Notes: generated by a model not told the origin, from the letters alone. Shown: positions 52,107 to 60,958, counted from the stretch's first letter. The stretch is DNA of 64,000 bases from Sphingomonas faeni (GCF_003053745.1 NZ_QAYE01000006.1:62001-126000), one strand, 5' to 3'. A program made the numbers and translations.

Positions 52107-52252
52107 CCCTCTCCCCTTCGGGGAGAGGGAGGGAGCGACGCAGGAGCGGAAGGGTGAGGGGCGTTGGGAATTGGCGTCCCGAGCCTCACGCCCCTCTCCC
52201 TTCCCACCGCAAGCGCGGCGGGCCCCTTCCCTCTCCCCGTAGGGGCGAGGGA
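52107..52252. repeat. Two inverted family C-like palindromes
   Basis: The left copy begins CCCTCTCCCCTTCGGGGAGA and runs to about 52160. The right copy (from about 52185, CACGCCCCTCTCCCTTCCCA) ends CTCTCCCCGTAGGGGCGAGG and is the inverted counterpart, joined by about 25 bp. It fills the convergent junction of thioesterase and PEP carboxylase. Confidence 0.85.
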
Positions 52253-52256
52253 GTTT

Positions 52257-54932
52257 TTAGCCGCTGTTTCGCAGGGCGGTGGCGATGGCGTTGATGGAGA
52301 GGAGGATGCCTTCGCCTATCCGCGGGTCGTCCTCGCCGGCGCGGCGGCGTTTGATCAGTTCGATCTGGAGAAGGTTGAGCGGCTCGATATACGGCAGGCG
52401 GAGGCGGATCGAGGCGTCTAGCGCGGGGTGCTTTTCCAAGAGGCGCGACTGGCCGGTGACTTGCAAAAGCCCGTCGTGGGTCTGGTGCCAGCCGTCGCGG
52501 ATCGTGGTGAAGATTTCGCGGAGCTTGTCGTCCTCGACCAGCCCGGCATAGCGTTCGGCGATACCGATGTCGGACTTGGCGAGCACCATCTCGAGGTTCG
52601 CCAGCGCGGAGGCGAAGAGCGGCCAGCCTTGCGCCATGTCCTTCAACAGCGCCTTGTCCTCGAAATCGGCGATCGCGCGGCCGACGCCGTACCAGCCGGG
52701 GAGCATGACGCGCGCCTGCGCCCAGCTGAACACCCAGGGGATCGCGCGGAGGTCCTCGATGCGGTCGGACTTGGTGCGGCTGGCGGGGCGGCTGCCGATC
52801 TTGAGGCCGGCGATCTCGGCGATCGGCGTCATCTGGCGGAAGAAGGTGCGGAAGCCCTCCGTACCGTAGACGAGGTCGCGGTAACTGTGGAACGCAGTGT
52901 CGCTGAGCGTGTCCATTGCGGCGGAGAAGCTAGCGTTGTCTGCGTTGGAGAGGCGTTCGGGTTCGAGGCTCGCGAGCAACGTGGCGGAGGCGATCGCTTC
53001 GAGATTGGTCATCGCGGCGTCTCGCGTGCCGTATTTGGCGGCGATGACTTCGCCTTGCTCGGTTATGCGGATGCGGCCCTGGACGGTGCCCGAGGGCTGC
53101 GCGCGGATCGCGCGGAACGCCGAACCGCCGCCGCGCCCGACTGCGCCGCCGCGACCGTGGAACAGCTGCATGCCGACGCCCGCCGCGGCGAAGACGGGTT
53201 TGAGCGCGGTCGAGGCTTTCGAGAGCTGCCAGGTGGAGGTGAGATACCCGCCGTCCTTGTTGCTGTCCGAATAGCCGATCATCACTTCCTGATGGCCGCG
53301 CGCCGTGGAGATCGTCGCGATCTCGGGGAGTGCGAACCAGGCGGTCATGACGGCGGGGGCGGCTTCGAGATCGCCGATCGTCTCGAACAGCGGGACGGCC
53401 ATGATCGCTGCCGTGGGGGTTTCGCCTGGGCGGTAGAGGCCGACTTCCTTGAGGAGCAGGTTCACTTCGAGCAGGTCGCTGACCGACTGCGCCATCGAGA
53501 CGATGTAGTTGGTGATGCACGCCGGGCCGTACGCGGCGTGCGCGTCGGCGGCGGCCTGGACGATCGCGAGTTCGCCGGCAGTTTCCTCAGAATATTCGGC
53601 GAAGCGCGAGGTAAGCGGGCGGGCGTTGGCGAGTTCGCGGCGGAGCAGCGCGACGCGGGCGTCTTCGTCTAGCGCGAGGTAATCGTCTTCTACTCCAGCG
53701 ACCTTGAGCAGTTCGGCGACGACGCGTTCGTGGACGGCGCTGTTCTGGCGGAGATCCAAGGTGGCGAGGTGGAAGCCAAACGTCTCGACTGCGCGGATCA
53801 GCCGGCCGAGCGCGCCGCCGGTCTTCAGCGCGATGCCCAGGCCGTGCGCGAGCGTGACGAGGTCGGCGCGGAAGTCGGCGGGGTTGGCATAGGGCTCGCC
53901 GGCGAGGCGACCGGGGCGGGGGGCGTGCTTGCCGGTGAGCGCATCGTGCGTCGCGGACAGGCGGGCGTAGATGCCGGAGAGCGCGCGACGATAGGGCTCG
54001 TCGCTGCGGCTGGCCGCGTCGTCGCCGCTGGCGTCTGCGAGCGCCTGCACCGCGGCATCGGCGGGGGCGTGCTCGGTCGAGATCGAGAGCTCGGCGCCGA
54101 GTGCGTGCACCGCGTCGCAATAATAGCCGAGCACGGCCTCGCTCGCCTTAGACAGCGCGGTCTTGAGCGAGTCGGCGGTGACATAAGGGTTGCCGTCGCG
54201 GTCGCCGCCGATCCAGCTGCCGGGGCGCAGGAAACTGGGCGTGCGTTCGCCGAGCGCGCGGTCCCAGCGCTGGTAGAGCGCGGGCAAGGCGGGGAGGAAC
54301 ACGTCGCGGAGATAGCTGAGCGCGGTGTCGACCTCGTCGGTGACGTAGAGGCGGTCGCGGCGCAGGACGCGGGTTTGCCAGAGCAAAGCGATCTGGCGGA
54401 GGATCGCGTCGTCGACGCTGTCGCCATCCGGCGTGGTGTCGCGGCCGAGATCGCGCAGGCCCATCAGCTCGGCGATGCGGTTGCGGTGGTCGATCATGCT
54501 TTTGCGGCGCACTTCGGTCGGGTGCGCGGTGAGCACGGGGGCGATCAGCGCGTGGTCGAGCAGCCTGCGGATCTGGGCTCGGTCGATGCCTTCGGATTCG
54601 AGTTGTGCGATCGCGGAGGCGAGGTCGGCGCCGTCTTCCGCGGCGATGCCCTGGCGGTCCTCGGCGAGATTGGCGAGCATCGAGAAGAGCATGAAGCCGC
54701 GGACGAAGTCGAGCGTCTCGTCGAGGCTGAGCTTTTCGAGGCTGAGATCGACCGCGCGGTCGTCGCCGGGCTTGCCTTCGGAGGCATCGCGGTGGCGCTC
54801 GACCGACGCTTTTCGGATCGTCTCGGTGGCTTCGAACAGGCGCTCGCCGCCATAGGCGCGGATGACGTCGCCGAGCAGTTTGCCAAGGAAGCGGATGTCG
54901 GAATTGTTCGCGATTGCGGGGAGGCTTGCCAT
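52257..54932 (-). CDS. ppc: Phosphoenolpyruvate carboxylase
   Basis: Anaplerotic enzyme making oxaloacetate from PEP and bicarbonate. 891 residues. Signature 1 is VLTAHPTEVRRKSMIDHRNR with the catalytic His. Signature 2 is VMIGYSDSNKDGGYLTSTWQ. The glycine loop is FHGRGGAVGRGGGSAF. The bacterial type ends with the C-terminal active-site segment SINAIATALRNSG (usually RNTG). The start at 54932 (MASLPAIANNSDIRF) has an AGGGA site; an upstream ATG in the same frame lacks one. It fits with the TCA and anaplerotic genes of the window, although it forms no operon. Confidence 0.96.
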   Translation of the reverse strand: MASLPAIANNSDIRFLGKLLGDVIRAYGGERLFEATETIRKASVERHRDASEGKPGDDRAVDLSLEKLSLDETLDFVRGFMLFSMLANLAEDRQGIAAEDGADLASAIAQLESEGIDRAQIRRLLDHALIAPVLTAHPTEVRRKSMIDHRNRIAELMGLRDLGRDTTPDGDSVDDAILRQIALLWQTRVLRRDRLYVTDEVDTALSYLRDVFLPALPALYQRWDRALGERTPSFLRPGSWIGGDRDGNPYVTADSLKTALSKASEAVLGYYCDAVHALGAELSISTEHAPADAAVQALADASGDDAASRSDEPYRRALSGIYARLSATHDALTGKHAPRPGRLAGEPYANPADFRADLVTLAHGLGIALKTGGALGRLIRAVETFGFHLATLDLRQNSAVHERVVAELLKVAGVEDDYLALDEDARVALLRRELANARPLTSRFAEYSEETAGELAIVQAAADAHAAYGPACITNYIVSMAQSVSDLLEVNLLLKEVGLYRPGETPTAAIMAVPLFETIGDLEAAPAVMTAWFALPEIATISTARGHQEVMIGYSDSNKDGGYLTSTWQLSKASTALKPVFAAAGVGMQLFHGRGGAVGRGGGSAFRAIRAQPSGTVQGRIRITEQGEVIAAKYGTRDAAMTNLEAIASATLLASLEPERLSNADNASFSAAMDTLSDTAFHSYRDLVYGTEGFRTFFRQMTPIAEIAGLKIGSRPASRTKSDRIEDLRAIPWVFSWAQARVMLPGWYGVGRAIADFEDKALLKDMAQGWPLFASALANLEMVLAKSDIGIAERYAGLVEDDKLREIFTTIRDGWHQTHDGLLQVTGQSRLLEKHPALDASIRLRLPYIEPLNLLQIELIKRRRAGEDDPRIGEGILLSINAIATALRNSG

Positions 54933-55037
54933 GATTCCCTGCTGCGCTGCGGCAGGGATCAGGTCAACAACGAACACCGCGCGACACGCTTAAATAGCCG
55001 CTTGTTTAGTGCTTTGGGCGACAGATTATTGCACAGA

Positions 55038-55412
55038 TCAGCGTTTGCGCGACTCCGCACGCTCTTCCGACGTCACCGTGCCGTCGTGGTTCAGGTCCAT
55101 CCTGTCGAACCAGGCGAGCGTGCCTTCGCTCCACTCGATCGCGGTAATGACGCCGTCCTTGTTGCGGTCGAATGCCTTGATGCGCGTGTTGGGCGAGGGG
55201 AGTTCGTCCTTGGTGACCCGATCGTCGCCGTTGCGGTCGAGCGTGCGGAAGCGGCGTTCCATGCTGGCGCCGAAATCGAGCCGCGACGTCACCGAGGGCG
55301 GCACGAAGCCGACTGCGTTGGCGTCGGCCTGCGCGCGCTGCTCGTCCTTGTCGCCGCACGCGGACACCAGAATTCCCGTCGCGGCGAGTGCCGCTACCAG
55401 CTTTACCTGCAT
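55038..55412 (-). CDS. EF-hand calcium-binding lipoprotein
   Basis: 124-residue protein with a lipoprotein signal (MQVKLVAALAATGILVSAC, lipobox LVSAC). Three EF-hand loops follow: DRNGDDRVTKDE, DRNKDGVITAIE and DLNHDGTVTSEE, each with the Dx[DN]xDG pattern and a Glu at position 12. Small EF-hand lipoproteins of this type are frequent in sphingomonads; they probably bind calcium in the periplasm. Their role is not known. The start at 55412 is chosen because it gives the lipobox. It lies downstream of the HNH gene on the same strand, with 25 bp between. Confidence 0.85.
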   Translation of the reverse strand: MQVKLVAALAATGILVSACGDKDEQRAQADANAVGFVPPSVTSRLDFGASMERRFRTLDRNGDDRVTKDELPSPNTRIKAFDRNKDGVITAIEWSEGTLAWFDRMDLNHDGTVTSEERAESRKR

Positions 55413-55437
55413 AAAATCTCCCGTCGTTTCGACGCCG

Positions 55438-56004
55438 TCAGGCCTCGAGCTCGGTGTCCCAATAGAGCCAGTCGTGCCATGTGTCGTGCAGGTAGTTGGG
55501 TGGGAAGCTGCGGCCGTGTTCTTGCAAGTGCCAGTTGGTCGGGCGGATCGCCTCGATATGCAGCGGCATCGCCGCCTGTTTGGGCGTGCGCCCGCCTTTC
55601 TTGAGGTTGCAGGGCGAGCAGGCGGTGACGACGTTCTCCCACGTGGTACGACCGCCTTGCGCGCGGGGGACGACATGGTCGAAGGTGAGATCGCGCAGCT
55701 TGCCGCAATATTGGCAGGTGAACTTGTCGCGCAGGAACAGGTTGAAGCGGGTGAAGGCGGGAAATTGCGACGGTCGAACGAACTGCTTGAGCGCGATCAC
55801 CGAGGGCAGCTTCAGCGCGAAATTGGCGCTGCGGACTTCGCGTTCGTAGGTGGCGACGATGTCGACACGGTCGAGAAAGACAGCCTTGACCGCGGTTTGC
55901 CACGGCCAGACGCTGAGCGGATAGTAGGAAAGCGGCGTGTAATCGGCATTGAGCACGAGCGCCGGACAACCATCCGGATGACGCATCAGATCGGGGTGAA
56001 ACAC
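55438..56004 (-). CDS. HNH endonuclease family protein
   Basis: 188-residue protein with a zinc-containing HNH fold. The N-terminal half includes ALVLNADYTPLSYYPLSVWP and FLDRVDIVATYEREVRSANF. The HNH motif is CQYCGKLRDLTFDHVVPRAQ, then GGRTTWENVVTACSPCNLKK, with both CxxC zinc knuckles. This stand-alone type is conserved in alphaproteobacteria and has no established role. It is not next to restriction genes, a phage terminase or a CRISPR array. The start is a GTG at 56004 (VFHPDLMRHPD) supported by GGAGG; other GTGs lie upstream. Confidence 0.87.
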   Translation of the reverse strand: MFHPDLMRHPDGCPALVLNADYTPLSYYPLSVWPWQTAVKAVFLDRVDIVATYEREVRSANFALKLPSVIALKQFVRPSQFPAFTRFNLFLRDKFTCQYCGKLRDLTFDHVVPRAQGGRTTWENVVTACSPCNLKKGGRTPKQAAMPLHIEAIRPTNWHLQEHGRSFPPNYLHDTWHDWLYWDTELEA

Positions 56005-56093
56005 GGCTCCTCCCACTCAGGCTTCGCAGAGCGCCCTATGGACGACAGCGATGACACCGCCATGACAGCACGCCGCGTGGCGGTCGGTCAAGC

Positions 56094-56927
56094 ATGCTGA
56101 GCGACGGACCGGTCGTAACGCGGTTCGCGCCGAGCCCGACGGGGCGGTTGCACCTGGGCCATGCGGTGTCGGCGATCCGCGCGCACGACTATGCGCGGGA
56201 GCGGGGCGGGCGGTTCCTGCTGCGGATCGAGGACATCGATGGGACGCGGAGTCGGCCTGAATTCGTCGCGGGGATTTTGGAGGACCTGGGGTGGCTTGGG
56301 TTGCGGTGGGACTCGTTGGTGTTCCAGTCGGAGCGGCTGGCTACGTATGATGTTGCGCTGGAGGCTTTGAAGGCGCGCGGGCTGGTTTACCCCTGTTTCT
56401 GTACGCGGGCGGAGATCGCGGCGAGCGCGTCGGCGCCGCAGGGGGATGTCGGGCCGGTCTATCCGGGGATTTGTCGCGGTCTGAGCGCGGAGGAGGTCGC
56501 TGCGCGGGAGGATGTGGCGCATTGCTGGCGGCTCGACATGGCGAAGGCTGTGGCGATTGCCGGCGTGCTTTCGTGGCATGACGCGATTGCCGGGACGGTT
56601 GTTGCCGATCCGCTGGCGCAGGGGGATGTCGTGCTGGCGCGGAAGGATGCGCCGGCTAGCTACCATCTGGCGGTGACGTTGGATGATGCTGCGCAGGGCG
56701 TGACGGACGTGGTGCGCGGGGTGGACCTGTTTGCGGCGACGGATGTGCACCGGGTGCTGCAGGCTTTGCTGGGGTTGGCGGTGCCGCGCTATCATCATCA
56801 TCCACTGGTGGTGGATGCGGCGGGGCGGCGTTTGGCGAAGCGGGATGGGGCTTTGTCGCTGGCGGAGATGCGGGCGGCGGGGGAGGATGGGGTGGTGCTG
56901 GCGGCTCGGGTGCGGGGTGGGGGATGA
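56094..56927 (+). CDS. gluQ: Glutamyl-Q tRNA(Asp) synthetase
   Basis: 277-residue paralogue of glutamyl-tRNA synthetase catalytic domain that attaches glutamate to queuosine 34 of tRNA-Asp. The HIGH-like motif is RFAPSPTGRLHLGHAVSAIR. Zinc ligands are YPCFCTRAEI (CxC) and YPGICRGL. KMSKS is replaced by LAKRDG as in GluQ-RS. There is no anticodon-binding domain, which is the usual difference from GltX. The start ATG 56094 gives a normal N-terminus (MLSDGPVVTRFAPSPTG). It lies 90 bp from the divergent HNH gene. Confidence 0.92.
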   Translation: MLSDGPVVTRFAPSPTGRLHLGHAVSAIRAHDYARERGGRFLLRIEDIDGTRSRPEFVAGILEDLGWLGLRWDSLVFQSERLATYDVALEALKARGLVYPCFCTRAEIAASASAPQGDVGPVYPGICRGLSAEEVAAREDVAHCWRLDMAKAVAIAGVLSWHDAIAGTVVADPLAQGDVVLARKDAPASYHLAVTLDDAAQGVTDVVRGVDLFAATDVHRVLQALLGLAVPRYHHHPLVVDAAGRRLAKRDGALSLAEMRAAGEDGVVLAARVRGGG

Positions 56928-57014
56928 TCGGGTTCCAGCGGTAAGCGCTGGGATCAATTGATGCTCGCAACTTTCAGCGGCGGTGCCGTCGTAAAAGGTC
57001 GCAGTCTGCACTTC

Positions 57015-57072
57015 CTTGTTCTCCCGCGAAGGCGGGAGCCCAGACTGGGTCCCCGCCTTCGCGGGGAAACAA
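57015..57072. repeat. Palindromic repeat, family A
   Basis: TTGTTCTCCCGCGAAGGCGG, AGCCCAGACTGGGT centre, CCCGCCTTCGCGGGGAAACA. The 300-bp gap 56928-57227 contains this and the following family B copy, but no gene. Confidence 0.9.
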
Positions 57073-57099
57073 AGGGGACGGTGGTGCGCGCCTTAGTGC

Positions 57100-57207
57100 C
57101 ACCACCCCGGCGAAGGCCGGGGCCCAATTGGGGGACGGTGATGATGACGCTTATCGCTTCGTTACCTTGGCTTTCCCAATTGGGCCCCGGCCTTCGCCGG
57201 GGTGGTG
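57100..57207. repeat. Palindromic repeat, family B
   Basis: CCACCACCCCGGCGAAGGCC, GCCCAATTGG, variable centre, CCAATTGGGC, GGCCTTCGCCGGGGTGGTG. It follows the family A copy by 28 bp in the convergent gluQ/DUF3147 junction. Confidence 0.9.
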
Positions 57208-57227
57208 TTTTTGCTTGTATGGGCGCG

Positions 57228-57578
57228 CTACAGCTCGATCCCCAACCTCGGCGCGGCCCACGTCATCGCCGCATACAGCGCTATCGTCAGCACGCACCCC
57301 GCTACCAGCGACACCCAGAACGGCGCACCATGTCGCAGCAGCGCGGGGATCAGCAGGAACATCGGCAGCGACGGCAGCACGTACCAGAAGGTCGCGCCGG
57401 CGTGCGCGGCCATCGTTCGCGGGTCGGGCTTGTCGTGCCAGAGCCAGATCATGCCGAGCACCGACACCAGCGGCAGCGACGCCACGAGCGCGCCGAAGCC
57501 GGGATAGCGCTTGGCGATCTCCGACGCGGCGGCGATAAGAATGCCCGAGATCAGAGCTTTCAGCGTCAAGTATAACAT
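57228..57578 (-). CDS. DUF3147 family membrane protein
   Basis: 116-residue inner-membrane protein with four hydrophobic segments. They begin LTLKALISGILIAAASEIAK and continue through FGALVASLPLVSVLGMIWLW, FWYVLPSLPMFLLIPALLRH and FWVSLVAGCVLTIALYAAMT. The arrangement and DKPDPRTMAAHAG loop match DUF3147. The function is unknown. The first ATG at 57578 gives a complete first helix. It is convergent with gluQ over two repeats. Confidence 0.8.
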   Translation of the reverse strand: MLYLTLKALISGILIAAASEIAKRYPGFGALVASLPLVSVLGMIWLWHDKPDPRTMAAHAGATFWYVLPSLPMFLLIPALLRHGAPFWVSLVAGCVLTIALYAAMTWAAPRLGIEL

Positions 57579-57661
57579 GTAGCATTTGCGCGCATCACGG
57601 GGGGATCCGCAACACTGTTCCAGCCATTGCTAGCGACAGCCGGTGCGCTTACATTCCCTTC

Positions 57662-57892
57662 ATGAACACATTCCTCGTCATCCTCCTGATCGCGGCGATG
57701 ATCGCGACCGTCGTGGCTCTGGTGCGGGGCGTCGTGTCGTTCCTGCAGGAGGGCACGGCGCAGGTCCGCGACGGCAACGGCCCGAGCGCGGCGTCGCTGA
57801 AATCGAATCGGATGATGCAGCAGCGGATCTTCTTCCAGGCGCTGGCGATCCTGATCGTCGTCGTGATCCTGTTCGCGGCGGGGCGGAACTAG
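57662..57892 (+). CDS. HIG1 domain-containing membrane protein
   Basis: 76-residue protein with two transmembrane helices (TFLVILLIAAMIATVVALVR and FFQALAILIVVVILFAAGR) joined by a polar loop SLKSNRMMQQRIFFQ. The loop with NRMMQQRI matches the HIG1/twin-transmembrane family, whose mitochondrial relatives associate with respiratory supercomplexes. A bacterial role in respiration is inference. The gene lies 148 bp upstream of the adenosyltransferase with an inverted repeat between. In sphingomonads it is usually seen next to the same gene (from memory). Confidence 0.82.
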   Translation: MNTFLVILLIAAMIATVVALVRGVVSFLQEGTAQVRDGNGPSAASLKSNRMMQQRIFFQALAILIVVVILFAAGRN

Positions 57893-57916
57893 GGTCTAAC
57901 GCGCTTTCCTAGTTAC

Positions 57917-58000
57917 CGTCATTCCAGCGCAAGCTGGGATCTCGATGTCAGGTGGATGTCGCGAGCGACGAGGGATACCCCAGCTTTCGCTGGGGTGACG
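57917..58000. repeat. Inverted repeat, family E
   Basis: CGTCATTCCAGCGCAAGCTG and its complement CCAGCTTTCGCTGGGGTGAC, with GGGATCTCG ... GGGATACC inside. It lies between the HIG1 and adenosyltransferase genes. Confidence 0.85.
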
Positions 58001-58040
58001 GACTTGTGGCACTGCATGGTCGGACAGAAGGAATCGACCG

Positions 58041-58625
58041 ATGGTCAAGCTCAACAAGATCTACACGCGAACGGGTGACGACGGCACGACGGGGCTGGTC
58101 GACGGCTCGCGGGTGTCGAAGGCCAGCGCGCTGATGCAGGCGATCGGCGATGTCGACGAGGCGAACTCCGCGATCGGCGTGGCGGTGGTGGCGCTTGGCG
58201 ACGATCCGCTCGCCGCTGCGCTGGAGCGAATCCAGAACGACCTGTTCGATCTTGGTGCGGACCTCGCGACGCCTGCAACCGATGACGGATTCGCTCCGTC
58301 GGAGATGGTGTTGCGGATCGTGCCGGCGCAGGTCGAGCGACTCGAGCGCGAGATCGATGCGATGAACGCGCACCTCGCGCCGTTGCGGAGCTTCATCCTG
58401 CCGGGCGGATCGCCGCAGGCCGCCGCGCTGCATCTGGCGCGCGCGATTTCGCGGCGGGCGGAGCGATCCGCGGTCGCGGCGACGCACGATATGCCGCTGA
58501 ATCCGGCGGCATTAGCGTATGTTAACCGGCTATCGGATTTCCTGTTCGTGGCGTCGCGTGCAGTGAACCAAAACGGGGCCGGTGACGTTCTATGGCGACC
58601 GGGGGCTACGCGCGCGCAGGCGTGA
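58041..58625 (+). CDS. Cob(I)yrinic acid a,c-diamide adenosyltransferase (PduO type)
   Basis: 194-residue enzyme that adds adenosyl from ATP to reduced cobalamin, making coenzyme B12. The ATP motif is YTRTGDDGTTGLVDGSRVSK at the N-terminus. Later come IGDVDEANSAIGVAVVAL, the conserved LERIQNDLFDLGADLATP, then SFILPGGSPQAAALHLARAI and RRAERSAVAA, NPAALAYVNRLSDFLFVASR. All are typical of the PduO trimer. No B12 riboswitch or cobalamin synthesis gene is nearby; it probably supports methionine synthase-independent adenosylcobalamin enzymes elsewhere. The start has AGAAGGAAT seven bases upstream. Confidence 0.92.
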   Translation: MVKLNKIYTRTGDDGTTGLVDGSRVSKASALMQAIGDVDEANSAIGVAVVALGDDPLAAALERIQNDLFDLGADLATPATDDGFAPSEMVLRIVPAQVERLEREIDAMNAHLAPLRSFILPGGSPQAAALHLARAISRRAERSAVAATHDMPLNPAALAYVNRLSDFLFVASRAVNQNGAGDVLWRPGATRAQA

Positions 58626-58673
58626 CCGGCGTTCGCGCGTTGCGGTACTGGGCGACGCATTGAAGGATAACCG

Positions 58674-59942
58674 ATGCCGCAGCCTGTTCGTCCCGATCTC
58701 ACCCCCGCTCCTTCGTCGGATCTGAGCGAGCGCTTCCAGACCGTACGCGCGCTGTCGCTGGCGCTCGCCGAGCCGCTGTCGGATGCGGACGCGACGGTGC
58801 AGTCGATGGACGACGCATCGCCGACCAAGTGGCATCTGGCGCATACGACGTGGTTTTTCGAGACCTTCGTATTGCGCGATCATGTCGATGGTTATGCGCT
58901 TCACGACGAGCGTTTCCCGTTTCTGTTCAACAGCTATTACGAGGCCGAGGGGCGGCGCCATGCGCGCGACCGGCGCGGGATGGTGACGCGGCCGTCGCTC
59001 GACGAGGTGCGGGCGTACCGCGCGCATGTCGATGCCGCGCTACTCGATGCGCTGCCTGGGTTGTCGGAGGATGCGCAGACGCTGGTCGCGCTTGGGTGTC
59101 ATCACGAGGAGCAGCACCAGGAATTGCTGGTGACCGACATCCTCCACATGTTTTCCGAAAACCCGTTGGAGCCCGCGATGTGGCCGGCGCCGCGGAAAGT
59201 TCCGGTCGAGATGCCGGGGCCGATCGGCTGGATCGCGCGCGAGAGCGGGATCGTCGAGGTCGGACATGACGGCGACGGGTTCGCGTTCGATTGCGAGGGA
59301 CCGCGTCACGCCGCCTTGCTGGTGCCGCATGCGATCGCGGACCGGACGGTGACGAACGGCGAATGGGCCGCGTTCATTGCCGACGGTGGTTACACCGAAG
59401 CGCGGCATTGGCTGGCGGATGGCTGGGCGTGGGTGAAGGCCGAGGGCATCGTCGCGCCGCTCTATTGGGAGCAGGGCGAGGCGGGGTGGACGCGGTTCGG
59501 TCTCGATGGCCGACGCGCGATCGACCCCGCGGCACCGGTGACGCATGTCAGCTTCTTCGAGGCGGATGCGTATGCGAGCTGGGCCGGTGCACGGTTGCCG
59601 ACCGAGTTCGAATGGGAGGCGGCGGCGGCGTCGCATGATGCGGGCGGCGGCAACCAGATGGATGTCGCGGGACCGGTTGAGCCTCGGCCTGCGGCGAATG
59701 GCCCGGCGTTCTTCGGCGACGTATGGGAGTGGACCGGCAGCGCGTACCGTCCGTATCCCGGCTTCGTGACCGCGGCGGGCGCGGTCGGCGAGTATAACGG
59801 CAAGTTCATGAGCTCGCAGTTCATTCTGCGCGGTGGCAGCTGTGCGACGCCGCGCGGCCATGCACGTGCGAGCTACCGCAATTTCTTCTATCCGCATCAA
59901 CGGTGGCAGTTCACCGGCGTGCGTCTCGCGAAAGATATCTGA
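58674..59942 (+). CDS. egtB: Ergothioneine biosynthesis protein EgtB (sulfoxide synthase)
   Basis: Non-heme iron enzyme joining a thiol (gamma-glutamylcysteine or cysteine type) to N-alpha-trimethylhistidine with O2 to form a sulfoxide. 422 residues. The N-terminal DinB-like domain provides iron histidines in WHLAHTTWFFETFVL and GCHHEEQHQELLVTDILHMF. The C-terminal formylglycine-generating-type domain has NGEWAAFIADGGYTEARHWL, RLPTEFEWEAAA and GDVWEWTGSAYRPYPGF, ending LRGGSCATPRGHARASYRNF. The start has AAGGATAACCG. It is followed by egtD with a one-base overlap (TGATG), a translationally coupled pair. Confidence 0.94.
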   Translation: MPQPVRPDLTPAPSSDLSERFQTVRALSLALAEPLSDADATVQSMDDASPTKWHLAHTTWFFETFVLRDHVDGYALHDERFPFLFNSYYEAEGRRHARDRRGMVTRPSLDEVRAYRAHVDAALLDALPGLSEDAQTLVALGCHHEEQHQELLVTDILHMFSENPLEPAMWPAPRKVPVEMPGPIGWIARESGIVEVGHDGDGFAFDCEGPRHAALLVPHAIADRTVTNGEWAAFIADGGYTEARHWLADGWAWVKAEGIVAPLYWEQGEAGWTRFGLDGRRAIDPAAPVTHVSFFEADAYASWAGARLPTEFEWEAAAASHDAGGGNQMDVAGPVEPRPAANGPAFFGDVWEWTGSAYRPYPGFVTAAGAVGEYNGKFMSSQFILRGGSCATPRGHARASYRNFFYPHQRWQFTGVRLAKDI

Positions 59943-60919
59943 TGTTGAAGCCTGAGATCGAGGACGGCCAGCAGACGCTCGCCGACCCGCAATTCCGTGC
60001 GGACGTGCTGGACGGGCTCGCGCGGCGGCCGCGGGCGATCCCGGCACGGTGGTTCTACGACCGGCGCGGCTCGGAGTTGTTCGAGAAGATCACCGATCTA
60101 CCTGAATATTATCCGACGCGGACCGAGCGTTCGATCCTGGAAACGGCGTGTCCCGAAGTGGCGACGCTTGCGGGCGAAGGTCGTGCGGTCGTTGAGTTCG
60201 GCTCAGGGTCGTCGACCAAGACGCCTATCCTGCTCAATGCCGTTGCACCGTCGGTATACGTGCCTATCGATATCTCGGGTGATTTCCTGCGTGAGTCGTC
60301 GAAGGTGCTGGGCAATCAGTTTCCGGATCTGCTGGTGCTGCCGTTCGAGGCGGACTTTATGCGGCCGTTGAGCTTGCCAAAGACGATCGCGGATACGCCC
60401 AAGCTCGGGTTCTTTCCGGGCTCGACGATCGGCAACATGATCCCGCTGATGGCGGTGGATCTGCTGCGCGCGATGCGGTCGTCGCTCGGCGTGGGGGCAA
60501 TGCTGCTGATCGGGATGGACCGGATCAAAAGCGAGGACGTGCTGGTGCCGGCGTATGACGATGCGCAGGGCGTGACGGCGGCGTTCAACCTGAATTTGCT
60601 CGAGCGGATCAACCGCGAACTGGACGGCGACATCCCGGTCGACGCGTTCCGACACAAAGCCGTGTGGAACGACGATCGCGCTCGGATCGAGATGCACCTC
60701 GAGGCGACACGCGACGTCGCGTTCACCGTCGACGGGCGGTCGTTCGAGATGATCGCCGGTGAGACGATCCATACCGAGAACTCGCATAAATATGGCGCGC
60801 GGGATGCGCGGATACTGCTGCGGTCGGGCGGATGGACGCCGGTGGCGGCATGGACCGATCCCGAAGGTCTGTTCGGCGTGTATCTGGCGGAGGCTCAGGT
60901 GGAGCGGCCAGCGCCCTAA
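59942..60919 (+). CDS. egtD: L-histidine N(alpha)-methyltransferase EgtD
   Basis: 325-residue SAM-dependent enzyme that trimethylates histidine to hercynine, the first ergothioneine step. Conserved parts: RWFYDRRGSELFEKITDLPE, YYPTRTERSILE, the SAM site VVEFGSGSSTKTPILL, GFFPGSTIGNM and the histidine-binding region FNLNLLERINRELDGDI. It ends with the FSVD-like ENSHKYGARDARILLRSGGW. The ATG at 59942 overlaps the last base of the egtB stop. No egtA, egtC or egtE gene is present next to them, so this looks like a two-gene ergothioneine unit. Confidence 0.94.
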   Translation: MLKPEIEDGQQTLADPQFRADVLDGLARRPRAIPARWFYDRRGSELFEKITDLPEYYPTRTERSILETACPEVATLAGEGRAVVEFGSGSSTKTPILLNAVAPSVYVPIDISGDFLRESSKVLGNQFPDLLVLPFEADFMRPLSLPKTIADTPKLGFFPGSTIGNMIPLMAVDLLRAMRSSLGVGAMLLIGMDRIKSEDVLVPAYDDAQGVTAAFNLNLLERINRELDGDIPVDAFRHKAVWNDDRARIEMHLEATRDVAFTVDGRSFEMIAGETIHTENSHKYGARDARILLRSGGWTPVAAWTDPEGLFGVYLAEAQVERPAP

Positions 60920-60958
60920 GGCCGGGCCTGTTCCGGACGAGTTGCCCGCAGCCTAGAC

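Noticed and set aside
55438..56004. Restriction or phage module suggested by the HNH protein
   Set aside because: No methylase, terminase, capsid or integrase gene nearby; this HNH family is commonly chromosomal in alphaproteobacteria.
58001..58040. Cobalamin riboswitch upstream of the adenosyltransferase
   Set aside because: The gap is filled by a family E repeat, and no B12-box or long conserved leader is seen.
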